Source: Lachnospiraceae bacterium (GTDB taxonomy: Bacteria; Bacillota; Clostridia; Lachnospirales; Lachnospiraceae). From it: a stretch of DNA of 64,000 bases. A program made the position numbers and the translations under genes. Positions 25,609 through 34,495 of the stretch are shown piece after piece. Every line of letters starts with the position of its first letter. Position 1 is the first letter of the stretch. The notes beneath the pieces were generated by a model. The model saw nothing but the letters and a program-made list of their open reading frames with translations, ran no database searches and was not told the origin of the DNA. The stretch covers positions 1-64,000 of the forward strand of contig QOUV01000004.1 in the NCBI GenBank assembly GCA_003862155.1, in the 5' to 3' direction.

Positions 25609-26165
25609 TTTGTATCCTTTTTCACGGAGGTCTTTGATGATTGCTGCTTTTTCGCCTTGAGTAGCGCAGCTTCCTTTTCTTCTCTCAAGGCTATCTCTTT
25701 TTTTATTACTTCAATCTGTGTTTTGATAAACTTATTCTCTCTTCTTAAACGGATAAGCTCATCACGTTCTGATTCTGATAATGGTTTAGTTTCTTGAATA
25801 CTTTTTGACACTTGTTCTTGCTTTTTCCCTTTACGTTTATTGACAAGACCATCATAACCATATCTCTTATATTTGTTAACCCAAGAACAAAGTGTTGCAG
25901 TTTCCAGATTTGCTGAAATTGCTACAGACATAGCGGATTCTCCAGCCATAACTCTGGCTACAAGATTAAATTTATCATCAGCTGAAAATTGCCTACTGCA
26001 GCTTTTATGTTTGAGAGCATCGTTCCCACAAGTGTCTGCAAGTCTGTGCCAAAATCGGACTTTACTTTGAAAACTTTCTTTTGACACACCTTCTGGTGTC
26101 TTCGGATATCGTCCTTTACGATGCTCTTCGACACAATGTAGTTTGAATTCATAAGTGTAGTGCAT
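25605..26165 (-). CDS. IS3-family transposase OrfA
   Basis: 186-residue DNA-binding part of the IS3 transposase. There are two helix-turn-helix-like segments (TPEGVSKESFQSKVRFWHR and ESAMSVAISANLETATLCSW), a Lys-rich region, and a C-terminal leucine-zipper-like coiled coil (ELIRLRRENKFIKTQIEVIKK) used for multimerisation. It ends KKDTN over the overlap with OrfB. Confidence 0.9.
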   Translation of the reverse strand: MHYTYEFKLHCVEEHRKGRYPKTPEGVSKESFQSKVRFWHRLADTCGNDALKHKSCSRQFSADDKFNLVARVMAGESAMSVAISANLETATLCSWVNKYKRYGYDGLVNKRKGKKQEQVSKSIQETKPLSESERDELIRLRRENKFIKTQIEVIKKEIALREEKEAALLKAKKQQSSKTSVKKDTN

Positions 26166-26219
26166 GATAAAACCCCTTTCACTGGATGTTTTTTTGTCCA
26201 GTAAAAGGGGTACATATCA

Positions 26220-26293
26220 GTGGGGACGGTTCTAACCGTCCCTTTTTCAGAATTTTCAGATTGTGGGACAAAAAGAACCGTCCCTACTGTCCC
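26220..26293. repeat. Repeat pair at the IS right flank and oatA 3' end
   Basis: A truncated forward copy (about 26222-26242, GGGGACGGTTCTAACCGTCCC) and a full reverse copy at 26265-26293 face each other. The full copy contains the stop codon of the OatA-like gene. The truncated one is the right half of the copy split by the IS. Confidence 0.8.
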
Positions 26294-28146
26294 ACGCTGT
26301 CGAGGATCAGGTCAGCGAAGCCTTTCTGGCCGTCAGTCTTCAAATGTGTGCCGTCGCTGTAAAACCATTCCGGATGTTTGCTGGCGAGTGAAGGCCAGTC
26401 GATCAGCGTGATATTGTTGTGTTTTGTGATATATTTCTTCAGCTCTGAGATTACGGTGTCCTGCCACTGCAGCTGCTTGCCGTACGGGAGGATCCAGTAG
26501 ACCTGCCTGTCTGCGCCGATGGCTCCCATTATCTTTTCGAAAGTATCGCTGCTGAACGCGCCATTTGTTCCAAGTTCGATGATTACGATATTTCCAAGCT
26601 TCCCAGCTTGTTTTTGTTTGATGATCTCGCTTGCAGCGTCCCTCGCCTGGCGCGATACGCTTGCATCGATCACAGCATTTGGAAATTTTTTCCGAAGCAC
26701 GTCATAGGAGCCAAGCATAACAGAGTCACCAAACATCGTAACACTCTTGTTCGCCATTCTCTTTATTTTTTTGGAATTGTCGGCCGGCTTCTTTGCCGGT
26801 TTCTTTTTCTTTGCAGCATTTCCGCTCGCCTTTTTCGCCGCAGCTGGCTTGTCAGGCTTTGATGGAGAAGGCTTCTTTGCCGGCTTGGCCGGTTTAGCAG
26901 GCTGTTCCGCCTGGGTGGCAGATTTTTTGGCATTTGCCTCGAGCTGAGCCTGGAGCTCGGCGGAATCGTCTTTTTTCACGAGTGCCGGAGATATAAAAAT
27001 AATTATGACAGCAACAGCCGAAAGGGCTGCTGTTACAAGATACCCGGTATTTTTTTTGAAGCTCTTTTCCTGAATAGTCCTTGCCAGTCCAATAGGCGTC
27101 AGATATTTTGAAAAAATATGGAGCAGTACGGTGCATGCAACGATAAGAGCCACTTCAAGCACCGCATCCTTATACTGGCTGCCCAGTCTGATCTTCAGTG
27201 ATACGATAAAAATGACCGGATACATCACAAGATAAGTCTCGTAGCTCATCCTCCCGATTATCTGAAGCGGCGCAACATCGAGGATCCGTCCGGCGGTATC
27301 GTTGCCCGAAATCAGCACTATTACAAATGCGCAGATAATCGAAAAGACTGGAAGAATCACGCGGTATGTGACTGCATCCGTTCCATTCGTCGTAATGTAT
27401 AAAATCACCATTGCGGCTATAAGCCCCGCAAGTACCGGAAGCGCTACGATATTATTAAACCTTGGGAGCCTGTTTTTTTCATATAAAAATGCAAGTGCAC
27501 TTCCCAGGAAAAGTGTCCCGATCCTTGTAAATGTTCCGTAATAGACCGGTGTCGGGTCCGTTCCCGGCTTGAAAGCTGCGATTCCCGCAATGATCGACGC
27601 CACTGCAAGTGCAAGCATTATCGGGAAGCCGAGGTCAATGTCCGTCTCCTTCTCTATTTTTTTGATCAGCCAGAAGATGAACGGGAATACAAGGTAAAAC
27701 TGCAGCTCAACGGCAAGAGACCACATATGAATGAAAGCCGAGTGACTTGACACATTTGAAAAATATGAGCCATTCATATGAATCTGCCAGATATTATTGT
27801 ATCCAAAAATAATAGACGCAGCTTCACCCCTGATATTTTTAAGGCTCTCAGGTATAAAAATTGCCAGCAATATCACTGTGACAAAGAGTGTCATAAGCAT
27901 CGCCGGATATATACGTCTTATTCTCTTATAAAAAAATCTGCCGAAATTTATTCTATGGTTTCTTTCGTAGGATTTGCTCTCCGACAGCGTTATCAGAAAT
28001 CCTGACAGCGCGAAAAACATCGAAACTCCTAAAAATCCTCCTGACAGCACATCAGGCAGCATATGATAGATCACGATACCAATGATTGCAATTGCACGAA
28101 GGCCATCCATTCCGGCTATTCTTTTTTTTGAACTAACTGCTGGCAT
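26284..28146 (-). CDS. OatA-like peptidoglycan O-acetyltransferase
   Basis: 620-residue integral membrane acyltransferase. Residues about 10-400 form an acyltransferase-3 domain (MDGLRAIAIIGIVIYHM with the catalytic His, then RRIYP). An Ala/Lys/Pro-rich linker follows at about 400-450. The outer SGNH domain has GDSVMLGS (nucleophile Ser), ELGTNG and DGTHLKTDG (Asp-x-x-His). This is the layout of OatA, which O-acetylates muramic acid outside the cell and gives lysozyme resistance. The start follows TAGGAG. The last residues (SVGQ) and the stop are encoded by a dispersed repeat. Some homologues modify other glycans, so the exact substrate is uncertain. Confidence 0.87.
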   Translation of the reverse strand: MPAVSSKKRIAGMDGLRAIAIIGIVIYHMLPDVLSGGFLGVSMFFALSGFLITLSESKSYERNHRINFGRFFYKRIRRIYPAMLMTLFVTVILLAIFIPESLKNIRGEAASIIFGYNNIWQIHMNGSYFSNVSSHSAFIHMWSLAVELQFYLVFPFIFWLIKKIEKETDIDLGFPIMLALAVASIIAGIAAFKPGTDPTPVYYGTFTRIGTLFLGSALAFLYEKNRLPRFNNIVALPVLAGLIAAMVILYITTNGTDAVTYRVILPVFSIICAFVIVLISGNDTAGRILDVAPLQIIGRMSYETYLVMYPVIFIVSLKIRLGSQYKDAVLEVALIVACTVLLHIFSKYLTPIGLARTIQEKSFKKNTGYLVTAALSAVAVIIIFISPALVKKDDSAELQAQLEANAKKSATQAEQPAKPAKPAKKPSPSKPDKPAAAKKASGNAAKKKKPAKKPADNSKKIKRMANKSVTMFGDSVMLGSYDVLRKKFPNAVIDASVSRQARDAASEIIKQKQAGKLGNIVIIELGTNGAFSSDTFEKIMGAIGADRQVYWILPYGKQLQWQDTVISELKKYITKHNNITLIDWPSLASKHPEWFYSDGTHLKTDGQKGFADLILDSVGQ

Positions 28147-28256
28147 TTTTTCTCCTATAATCTGTTTTCACCATTCACAAGCCGAAATTATATCATGCAA
28201 AAATTATTTTGTACAGTCAAAAGGATGATTTGCCGTCTTTCTCATGCACTAAATTT

Positions 28257-28336
28257 GGGACAGTAGGGACGGTTCTTTTTGTCCCAAAATCAGAATTTTC
28301 TGATTTTGGGACAAAAAGAACCGTCCCTACTGTCCC
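28257..28336. repeat. Perfect 80-bp inverted pair of 29-bp repeats
   Basis: A forward copy (28257-28285) and reverse copy (28308-28336) joined by AAAATCAGAATTTTCTGATTTT, itself palindromic, give one 80-base hairpin. It starts one base past the amidase stop codon, a likely 3' end for the zinc-ribbon/amidase operon. Confidence 0.85.
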
Positions 28337-28337
28337 A

Positions 28338-29450
28338 CTATTTCAGGAAGGCGTCGATTCCGTTTGCTATTCCTGTGACGATTTTGTTTTGGTAGGCTGC
28401 AGTCTCCATCAGCCTGTCTTCTGATGGATTCGTCATATAGCCGACTTCGACGATCGTAGCTGGTACGCTGCACCAGTTGATCCCGCTCATGGTGTCGGTC
28501 TGCCATACATATTGGCGGTGACAGCCTGTCGATGCGACGAGGTTGCTTAGTATATCCGACGAAAGGGCTGCGCTTTTGCTGTGCAGCCTGCCGTTGTATG
28601 GGTTTGACGCTGTCTGGCAGATTGTCATAGCTCCTTTGAGAGAAGAGTTTGGCGAGCCATTCGCATGGATTCTTACAAAAGCAGCCGCATGTGCGTTATT
28701 CGCAATCTTGGCGCGCTGCGAGTTGCTGATATTCACGTCGTTCGAGGTACGGGTCATCACCACTTTGTAACCTCTGCGGGCTAGTTCTGCCTGAAGCTTC
28801 AATGACAGCTGAAGCGTCAGTTTGTATTCAGGAACTCCGGTTGCTACCCCCTGCGTTCCCGATGAAACCTTCGCTTTGGTAGTTCTGGCACCAGGCCCGA
28901 CCGGCTCCTTGGAAGAATCGTCGTGAGCCTGGTGTCCCGCATCGATGGCAACAACCAGGCCGTTGGTCTTCTTCTTATCTGATGAGCTGTCTGTCTGATC
29001 TTTATCAGAAGATGTCTCCACATCCTTTAAGTACTTCCCTGAAACGTACATCACACGGTCATCCATGTAAATTTCGCTCCAGTTCCTGTCGTACTTTACG
29101 ACATCAACTCTGGTATCTGCATCGAGCCTGCAGTAGACCTTTGCTTTAAAGCTTGGTTTTTGTCTGACATTGACAAGCTGCGTTGTTACCATTTCCTTAA
29201 GCTTAGAAGTATCAACCTTTTTTTCAGAATCATTTTCTTTTTTTGAGACTTCAGGCTTTTTCCCTGTCAAAGCAGCATCAGACGAGGCTTTTACTTTGGT
29301 GACAGATTGCCGCTCAGTCTTTTTCTCGGTTGAAATCTCCGCTGACTTCCGGCTGCTGTTTTGTGAGCCGCAGGTACAAAGCCCGATGCACATTGAAAAA
29401 ATGGCCAGCCCTGCTGCCGTTCTTTTAAATTTTTTTAGAAAATCAAACAT
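28338..29450 (-). CDS. N-acetylmuramoyl-L-alanine amidase with SH3 domain
   Basis: 370-residue secreted cell-wall hydrolase. The N-terminal hydrophobic segment ends LCTCGS, a possible weak lipobox. A charged Ser/Lys linker follows, then a bacterial SH3 domain (about 90-140, [17 protein letters not shown]), then an Amidase_3 domain: [11 protein letters not shown] (zinc His), [12 protein letters not shown] (zinc Glu), FVRIHANGS (second His) and [15 protein letters not shown] (catalytic Glu). The ATG at 29450 directly follows the TGA of the upstream gene, so it is coupled to the zinc-ribbon operon. Confidence 0.9.
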   Translation of the reverse strand: MFDFLKKFKRTAAGLAIFSMCIGLCTCGSQNSSRKSAEISTEKKTERQSVTKVKASSDAALTGKKPEVSKKENDSEKKVDTSKLKEMVTTQLVNVRQKPSFKAKVYCRLDADTRVDVVKYDRNWSEIYMDDRVMYVSGKYLKDVETSSDKDQTDSSSDKKKTNGLVVAIDAGHQAHDDSSKEPVGPGARTTKAKVSSGTQGVATGVPEYKLTLQLSLKLQAELARRGYKVVMTRTSNDVNISNSQRAKIANNAHAAAFVRIHANGSPNSSLKGAMTICQTASNPYNGRLHSKSAALSSDILSNLVASTGCHRQYVWQTDTMSGINWCSVPATIVEVGYMTNPSEDRLMETAAYQNKIVTGIANGIDAFLK

Positions 29451-29451
29451 A

Positions 29452-31152
29452 TCACTTGTCAAATGTAGATACTACTGAATCGCCCTCAAAAGAAGTCCAG
29501 CTTTTCGTCAGGTTTCTGACAGCCTTGTCCAGATCATCCAGTTTTTCATATCCGTAAAAGCTCGTGTTATAATAAGAGTCATCTCTATTATAGTTTACGT
29601 ATCCGTCTGGACCACCTTCCACCTGATATTTCGTGCAGATCGATCCATCTGTACCTATTCCAACATTAGTGATATCAGTATAATAATAAAAGCTTATCTT
29701 ATCGCTGAAATCTTCTGAGCTGTCAAAATCGTCTTTGTGGTTTATTTTTGCAGTAACCTTATATACCATAAATACGCCATTTTCAGAATTGCTGCTGTCT
29801 TCGCCAGGTGCAAGTATATAATACCCTTTGTACTCATACCCGTCGAGTTTGCACTCATCATCCCATTCTGAAGTGGAGTCCTTTATATCCTTAACTGCTT
29901 CCTCTTTAAGTGTTTTCAAAGCAGCATCTGTCATCTGATTTGTGGAGCTCAGCTGTGTACCCAATCCGGAAACTGTATATTCCTTTGAAGATGCTTCAGG
30001 AATATTTCCATGTTCTGATATATATTCTTCTGGATCGAAGTCGATCGTTACAGTAACCTTATCGCCGTTTTTAAGGGATCCATTGTTATCACTCAGTGAA
30101 TACGTAAGGTCTGTCTTTTCATCCTCATAATAATCTTCATCGTCGTCAGTATCAGACGATTGTGTACCAGTAATTACCGCTGTTCCGTGAGAGGAAAGGC
30201 CTGAAAAAACAACCTTAATATTTGCAAATGCATCAAACTTAGTTACTTTTTCAAGTCCTGAAATCTTCTTTGTAACCTTGCCTCCTGTAAATTTGATTCC
30301 ATACTCTTTGATCGAATCATTCAGATTGTTGAACTTTACTGTAACAGTATCTCCATTTGACAGATGCTCTGTCTTGCCAGTCGTCGCATATGAAAATGCA
30401 TCATATATTTTTTCAACTCTGCTTTCTGCGATTTCAGCATCACTCATACTATCAAAGAACAGATTCCAGTCATCAATAGTACTTGCCTGTTTTACTTTTT
30501 GATAAACAGAACGGTCAATTTCCCCTTTCTTTCCGAGGGCTATAATGATATCCTTTGTAAGCTTTTCTTCTCTGACACTCACATCAGCGCTCCCATAACC
30601 GTCGTACTTTCCATCCGTAGTTACAACTATATAGTCGGAGGACTTGAGTGTTACAGGTGCGACTGCTCTATAAACCAGAAATGCTATCAAAGCCGCAACT
30701 GCTGCTGCCGCAATAATTATAATCCGCTTAAGGAGCTTCTTATCCATCGGTTTTTTCGCAACAGCATTCTGGGCATTATACTGCTGCGGACCATTCTGCT
30801 GGTAATACTGCTGCTGGCCGTTCTGCTGGTAATACTGCTGCTGGCCATTCTGCTGGTAATACTGCTGCTGGCCGTTCTGCTGGCAATTCTGCTGACTGTT
30901 CTGCTGGTAATACTGCTGCTGAGCTGTATTTTCCTCTGCCTTCGGAGCTTCATCAGCAGCTGTTTCCTGTTCTGCTGTACTTTCAGACTGTGTCCCGACG
31001 TCTTCGTTTTCGTTCTGAACTGCTTCTTCCGGTCCTTCAGATGCAAGCTTGTCATTGTAAGCCGGTAATGCATCCGTCACGTTTTTTCCACAGTATCCGC
31101 AGAACTTCGCATTGTCATCAATCTCTTTTCCACAATAGGGACAGCGTTTCAT
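29452..31152 (-). CDS. Zinc-ribbon membrane protein with QQYYQQN repeats
   Basis: 566 residues, function unknown. In order: N-terminal zinc ribbon ([19 protein letters not shown]); an acidic stretch; a Gln/Tyr/Asn-rich segment at about 78-125 with tandem nine-residue units GQQQYYQQN; a Lys-rich stop and one membrane helix ([18 protein letters not shown], about 140-160); then about 400 residues predicted outside, with beta-rich repeats resembling bacterial Ig-like folds ([22 protein letters not shown]) and an acidic end. Such proteins are common in gut Clostridia. The start follows GAGGAGG. It lies directly upstream of the amidase. Confidence 0.8.
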   Translation of the reverse strand: MKRCPYCGKEIDDNAKFCGYCGKNVTDALPAYNDKLASEGPEEAVQNENEDVGTQSESTAEQETAADEAPKAEENTAQQQYYQQNSQQNCQQNGQQQYYQQNGQQQYYQQNGQQQYYQQNGPQQYNAQNAVAKKPMDKKLLKRIIIIAAAAVAALIAFLVYRAVAPVTLKSSDYIVVTTDGKYDGYGSADVSVREEKLTKDIIIALGKKGEIDRSVYQKVKQASTIDDWNLFFDSMSDAEIAESRVEKIYDAFSYATTGKTEHLSNGDTVTVKFNNLNDSIKEYGIKFTGGKVTKKISGLEKVTKFDAFANIKVVFSGLSSHGTAVITGTQSSDTDDDEDYYEDEKTDLTYSLSDNNGSLKNGDKVTVTIDFDPEEYISEHGNIPEASSKEYTVSGLGTQLSSTNQMTDAALKTLKEEAVKDIKDSTSEWDDECKLDGYEYKGYYILAPGEDSSNSENGVFMVYKVTAKINHKDDFDSSEDFSDKISFYYYTDITNVGIGTDGSICTKYQVEGGPDGYVNYNRDDSYYNTSFYGYEKLDDLDKAVRNLTKSWTSFEGDSVVSTFDK

Positions 31153-31173
31153 TTACATTCCTCCTCAAATTTG

Positions 31174-31776
31174 CTATTTATTGTTTTCTGTTCCCTCAGG
31201 TGCACCACCATTTGAATTGACAGCTTCATCACCGGAAGCTTCATTTGTAGTTTCGGTTGCTTCTACATCAGCATCTTTTTTCAGATTGTATCCACAATTT
31301 CCGCAGAAGGCTTCTCCCCCATATAGAGGTGTTCCACAGTTCGGACAGAACATGATTGGCTGCTTTGGCTTCTCTTCTTCTGCATGAGCCTGCTCCTGCT
31401 GTTCCTGCCCTTCCATCTGTGAAGTCGGAACCGGCTTCGGGCATCCGCAGTTTCCACAGAATGACATCTGAGAAGCATTTGACGCTCCGCATCTCGGGCA
31501 TTTCCATGCGTTGTTCAACTTGTTAAGCTGTTCTACCAGATCGGCTTTGTGCTGTATCAGCTGCGCAATATTGTTAAACGCCTCCGTGTATTCCGGCGGT
31601 ACATTCTCCAGATGACTGTTGTAAAACTCATTACCGAGAGACGCAAAAGCCTGCTCAATTTTTTTGTCAGTGTCTCGTATTCCGGCATTGAGCTGATTTG
31701 TCTCTGTAAAATTCTGAGCGCTCTTCTTTACCTTTTCACCATAGTTTTTAAAAGTGTTGCCGATATTCTCAAACAT
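31174..31776 (-). CDS. Cytosolic protein with two zinc ribbons
   Basis: 200 residues, unknown function. The N-terminal half is helical and charged (FENIGNTFKNYGEKVKKSAQ), probably coiled coil. A first zinc ribbon is at about 92-110 (CPRCGASN, CGNCG), a Gln/Glu linker follows, then a second ribbon (CPNCGTPLYGGEAFCGNCG). No signal or membrane segment. The start follows AAGGAG. It is the only soluble member of the zinc-ribbon cluster and could be an adaptor; that is a guess. Confidence 0.75.
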   Translation of the reverse strand: MFENIGNTFKNYGEKVKKSAQNFTETNQLNAGIRDTDKKIEQAFASLGNEFYNSHLENVPPEYTEAFNNIAQLIQHKADLVEQLNKLNNAWKCPRCGASNASQMSFCGNCGCPKPVPTSQMEGQEQQEQAHAEEEKPKQPIMFCPNCGTPLYGGEAFCGNCGYNLKKDADVEATETTNEASGDEAVNSNGGAPEGTENNK

Positions 31777-31794
31777 AATTCGCTCCTTCTGTAT

Positions 31795-32793
31795 TTAATT
31801 TGATTTTGCACGGTACTTTTCGAGCTTCTCCAGATTTTTCTTCTCATATGAATTGAACTGGGAAACCACATCCTGCTGATCATCATTTTCTGATTTATAG
31901 CCCTTCATGTTCTTTTTATAATAATCGTTGAGCTCCTTGCTCTTAGTGAATTTATAATTATGACGGGCATACATCTCATTCAGGGCATCCTGAATTTCAT
32001 CTTTCGACAGATCCTCTAATTCGCTATCGGAAAGTACTCTCTCATCACTGTCCGGGAAAATCTGTCCATCGACTGTATCGTGCCGGCCTTTCGGTGATGG
32101 ATCCGTATCTTTAGTGTTTTTTGTCTTTTTATCTTTGCTGTCTTCAGTTTTCTTTTTGTCTTTGCTGTCAGATGAATTGTCGGAGTCGTCTGCTGACCAT
32201 TTATCGAGATTACTGTCATCTGCTGAAGAGGCTGACTTATCCTGAACTGTTTTATCAGAATCTTTATCAGCACTATCACTTGATCCATCAGAGCTCTGTG
32301 AATTGGCAGCATTAGAATCCACGGCAGAGTCCTTTGGCTTCTGGGCTTCGTCAGACCCACCCGGGTTCTTTGTTTCCTCTGTTTTAGTGCTGTTGGAATT
32401 ATTAAAAATAACTCCCTTCTTATACAGTAAAAATACTGCTGCGGCCGCAGCTGCTATGATCACACATATCAGTATGATAAGTACCAGATGGTTGTTTTTC
32501 TTTGGTGCCCCGCCTCGATTTGAAGGAGCATTTCTATTGTTGTCACGTGGCGGAACCGGCGGAGTCTGCCAGTTCTGCGGTGGCACCTGCTGGTTATTCT
32601 GAAACTGCTGGTTCTGTGGCGGAACCGGTCGCTCATCTCTTGGCTTGAATCCGGAAATATCATTTATGTCCGGTTCGGCATTCGACTGTACATCAGGTTC
32701 TGTATCAGCCTGCACATTGAGTTTCGCTCCGCAATGCGGGCAGAATTTTGCATTGGGATTTTTGATTTCTTTTCCACAATAAGGACAAACCAT
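31795..32793 (-). CDS. Zinc-ribbon membrane protein with YARHG domain
   Basis: 332 residues. N-terminal zinc ribbon ([20 protein letters not shown]), Pro/Gln/Asn-rich linker, one membrane helix (LVLIILICVIIAAAAAAVFLLY, about 105-126), a long Ser/Asp/Lys linker, and a C-terminal YARHG domain at about 255-325 (DALNEMYARHNYKFTKSKEL). YARHG domains are extracellular modules found in Firmicutes, often with zinc-ribbon N-termini. Their ligand is not known to me. Start after AGAGG. Same operon as its neighbours. Confidence 0.82.
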   Translation of the reverse strand: MVCPYCGKEIKNPNAKFCPHCGAKLNVQADTEPDVQSNAEPDINDISGFKPRDERPVPPQNQQFQNNQQVPPQNWQTPPVPPRDNNRNAPSNRGGAPKKNNHLVLIILICVIIAAAAAAVFLLYKKGVIFNNSNSTKTEETKNPGGSDEAQKPKDSAVDSNAANSQSSDGSSDSADKDSDKTVQDKSASSADDSNLDKWSADDSDNSSDSKDKKKTEDSKDKKTKNTKDTDPSPKGRHDTVDGQIFPDSDERVLSDSELEDLSKDEIQDALNEMYARHNYKFTKSKELNDYYKKNMKGYKSENDDQQDVVSQFNSYEKKNLEKLEKYRAKSN

Positions 32794-32825
32794 TTCTTAC
32801 CTCTTTTAACATAAATGTATAAAAA

Positions 32826-33335
32826 TCACTCTATGATATATGCGTCTACGATCTCGCCTATATACGTAATGTGAGTATCATTTTCACTCGTTTTATAGAA
32901 ACTGTCTTTGGCCTCGTCATCATAGAGAGAAAGTTCCTGCTCCTGTCTGTAGCGGAGCCTGCACTCTAATGTCAGAGGATACTCCTTTATTCCCGGAACT
33001 CCGTTTGTCTCAGGCTCTTCAAGTGTAAGGCCCGCCTCTTTTACTTTATCAATATCCCGTCCGCTTTTGCTTCCGCAGACATCGAATATTTTTTTAATCG
33101 AGCCATTCAGCGGGACGCTTACTGTAAACTCCGGGTTCTTGTCCAGCTGCTCTCTCGTGAAGCGGCTTTTGCGGACATAAGCCGTAAAGCATGGAACTCC
33201 CCAGTTTGTGCCAAGAGCTCCCCATCCGATGATCATCGTGTCAAATTTGTCTGCCTTCGTATTCAGAAGAACACCTTCTGGAATTGCTTTAATGATCTGG
33301 TTTGCATACCCGGTAATATTTATTTTTTTCTTCAT
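32826..33335 (-). CDS. Flavin reductase-like FMN-binding protein
   Basis: 169-residue member of the flavin reductase (split-barrel FMN-binding) family. GVLLNTKADKFDTMIIGWGALG is the FMN-contact stretch near residues 21-42, followed by VRKSRFTREQLDKNPEFTVSVP. Such small proteins bind FMN and reduce it with NAD(P)H or act as redox partners. I chose the ATG at 33335 (AAAGGA upstream); the 79-codon upstream extension only overlaps the neighbouring gene in another frame. It is oddly placed between zinc-ribbon genes, 16 bases after the one at 33352. Confidence 0.85.
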   Translation of the reverse strand: MKKKINITGYANQIIKAIPEGVLLNTKADKFDTMIIGWGALGTNWGVPCFTAYVRKSRFTREQLDKNPEFTVSVPLNGSIKKIFDVCGSKSGRDIDKVKEAGLTLEEPETNGVPGIKEYPLTLECRLRYRQEQELSLYDDEAKDSFYKTSENDTHITYIGEIVDAYIIE

Positions 33336-33351
33336 AATATGATCCTTTCTT

Positions 33352-34137
33352 CTATTTTTCCAATGGAGTTCCGCAATGAGTACAGAACTTGGCTCCAGGC
33401 CTGTTCTCTGCCCCACAATTTGTGCAGAAAATCTTCTCAGGCTGCTGTACCTGCTGACCCGCCTGAGGCTGCTGTACCTGCTGACCCGCCTGAGGCTGCT
33501 GTACCTGCTGGCCCGCCTGAGGTTGCTGTGGTTTAGGCTGCGGTGCCGGACCTGCGTTATACTGCTGCCCACCGTAGTTCATTCCATTGTTAAAATTCTG
33601 CTGACCATTCCAGTTCATACTGCCTGGGTTTGTGTATGAAGCGGTAAAATCCTTTTTGCTGTAATACATGACAGCCATGATAATAACCAGGATAAGTCCG
33701 ATTATCGCTGCTGCCGTTATGCTGGCTCCAACTGCCGCATATCCGTAATCTTCATTTCCTACTTCCTTATCAAATGAAATTATCACAAAGATTGCTGCGA
33801 TGAAATTCACTGCATATGCTATAAGATATGGAAGGACAGCCTGCTTTTTGTCGAAGAAAAGAAGAACGAGAGTGATAATGAAGCAGATTATAAGTAGAAT
33901 TCCCATTAAAATAAGGAACGGCGTAAGTGAATTCGCACCATCTGAATTAAGGTCACTAAGTGATTTTATTGTTTTCGCCAGAGAGAAGAAATTATAATTC
34001 CCCTTTCCGAAAACATTCTGCCCGAAAATCTCAACTCTTATGTGAAACCACGGAATAAAGTAAAAAATAAATGACAGGACCGCAACTACAAAAGTTACCA
34101 GTTTTTTAGTCTGTGAAGCAGACTGATAATTGTTCAT
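33352..34137 (-). CDS. Four-helix membrane protein with C-terminal zinc ribbon
   Basis: 261 residues, unknown function. Four hydrophobic helices lie at about 12-30, 73-93, 101-122 and 137-160. Then comes a Gly/Asn/Gln-rich stretch and three tandem nine-residue repeats PQAGQQVQQ, then a C-terminal zinc ribbon (CTNCGAENRPGAKFCTHCG). Topology puts the ribbon in the cytosol, as in the other members. First gene of the cluster, behind the promoter at 34203-34231. The 27-bp DNA repeat behind the linker matches in period the one in the gene at 29452. Confidence 0.8.
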   Translation of the reverse strand: MNNYQSASQTKKLVTFVVAVLSFIFYFIPWFHIRVEIFGQNVFGKGNYNFFSLAKTIKSLSDLNSDGANSLTPFLILMGILLIICFIITLVLLFFDKKQAVLPYLIAYAVNFIAAIFVIISFDKEVGNEDYGYAAVGASITAAAIIGLILVIIMAVMYYSKKDFTASYTNPGSMNWNGQQNFNNGMNYGGQQYNAGPAPQPKPQQPQAGQQVQQPQAGQQVQQPQAGQQVQQPEKIFCTNCGAENRPGAKFCTHCGTPLEK

Positions 34138-34202
34138 TTCTCAAACTCCTTTCTGAAATGTGTCCGACAGAACATCAGACATGATTAAATATTTCGAAAA
34201 TA

Positions 34203-34231
34203 ATTATAATACCGGCTCTTTTTTTTGTAAA
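34203..34231 (-). promoter_or_regulatory. Promoter of the zinc-ribbon operon
   Basis: Minus-strand TTTACA (34226-34231) and TATAAT (34203-34208), 17 bases apart, about 65 bases before the first gene. Confidence 0.65.
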
Positions 34232-34251
34232 GAAAGGTGCCCTTAACTAAT

Positions 34252-34464
34252 TTATACGCACTTTACAATCAGGTTTTCGCTGTCAAAACAGACTGTATCT
34301 CCCTCATTTATATCCTTATCATACAGTTCTTTGTCAGAAACCTTTCTCGCAGTTTCCTGGCCATCTTCAGCTTTTAAAACGACCCGGTCCATAGCAGTCT
34401 GTCCATCCGGTATCCCCTCGCAGCCGAAATCAGGCTCGACGATTTTCTCCACAATATACTTCAA
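34252..34464 (-). CDS. Small unknown protein starting at TTG
   Basis: 70 residues, not recognised. It starts at TTG (34464), with a perfect AAGGAGG seven bases before; no ATG is available. The sequence is acidic with a repeated beta pattern (YIVEKIVEPDFGCEG, RVVLKAEDG, DTVCFDSENLIVKCV), suggesting a small beta-barrel. It is 31 bases after fbp on the same strand, so it is probably cotranscribed. Confidence 0.6.
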   Translation of the reverse strand: MKYIVEKIVEPDFGCEGIPDGQTAMDRVVLKAEDGQETARKVSDKELYDKDINEGDTVCFDSENLIVKCV

Positions 34465-34495
34465 TCAAATGCCTCCTTATGAAATTTCATGCTCT

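Larger units (their letters stand above)
24751..26219 (-). mobile_element. IS3-family insertion sequence, 1469 bp
   Basis: Two transposase frames bounded by inverted ends. The left end begins TGATATGTACCC at 24751 and the right end is its complement ending at 26219; similarity continues inward around CTGGACA. Base composition is clearly AT-richer than the neighbours. The flanks (GGGACAG on the left, TGGGGACGGTTCT on the right) are the two halves of the dispersed 29-bp repeat, so the element landed in a repeat copy. I see no clean target-site duplication. Confidence 0.9.

Noticed and set aside
30499-31068. Antisense reading frames over the Gln/Tyr/Asn repeats
   Set aside because: Leucine-rich frame created by the complement of CAG/CAA-rich codons; the sense gene has a ribosome site, zinc ribbon and membrane helix.
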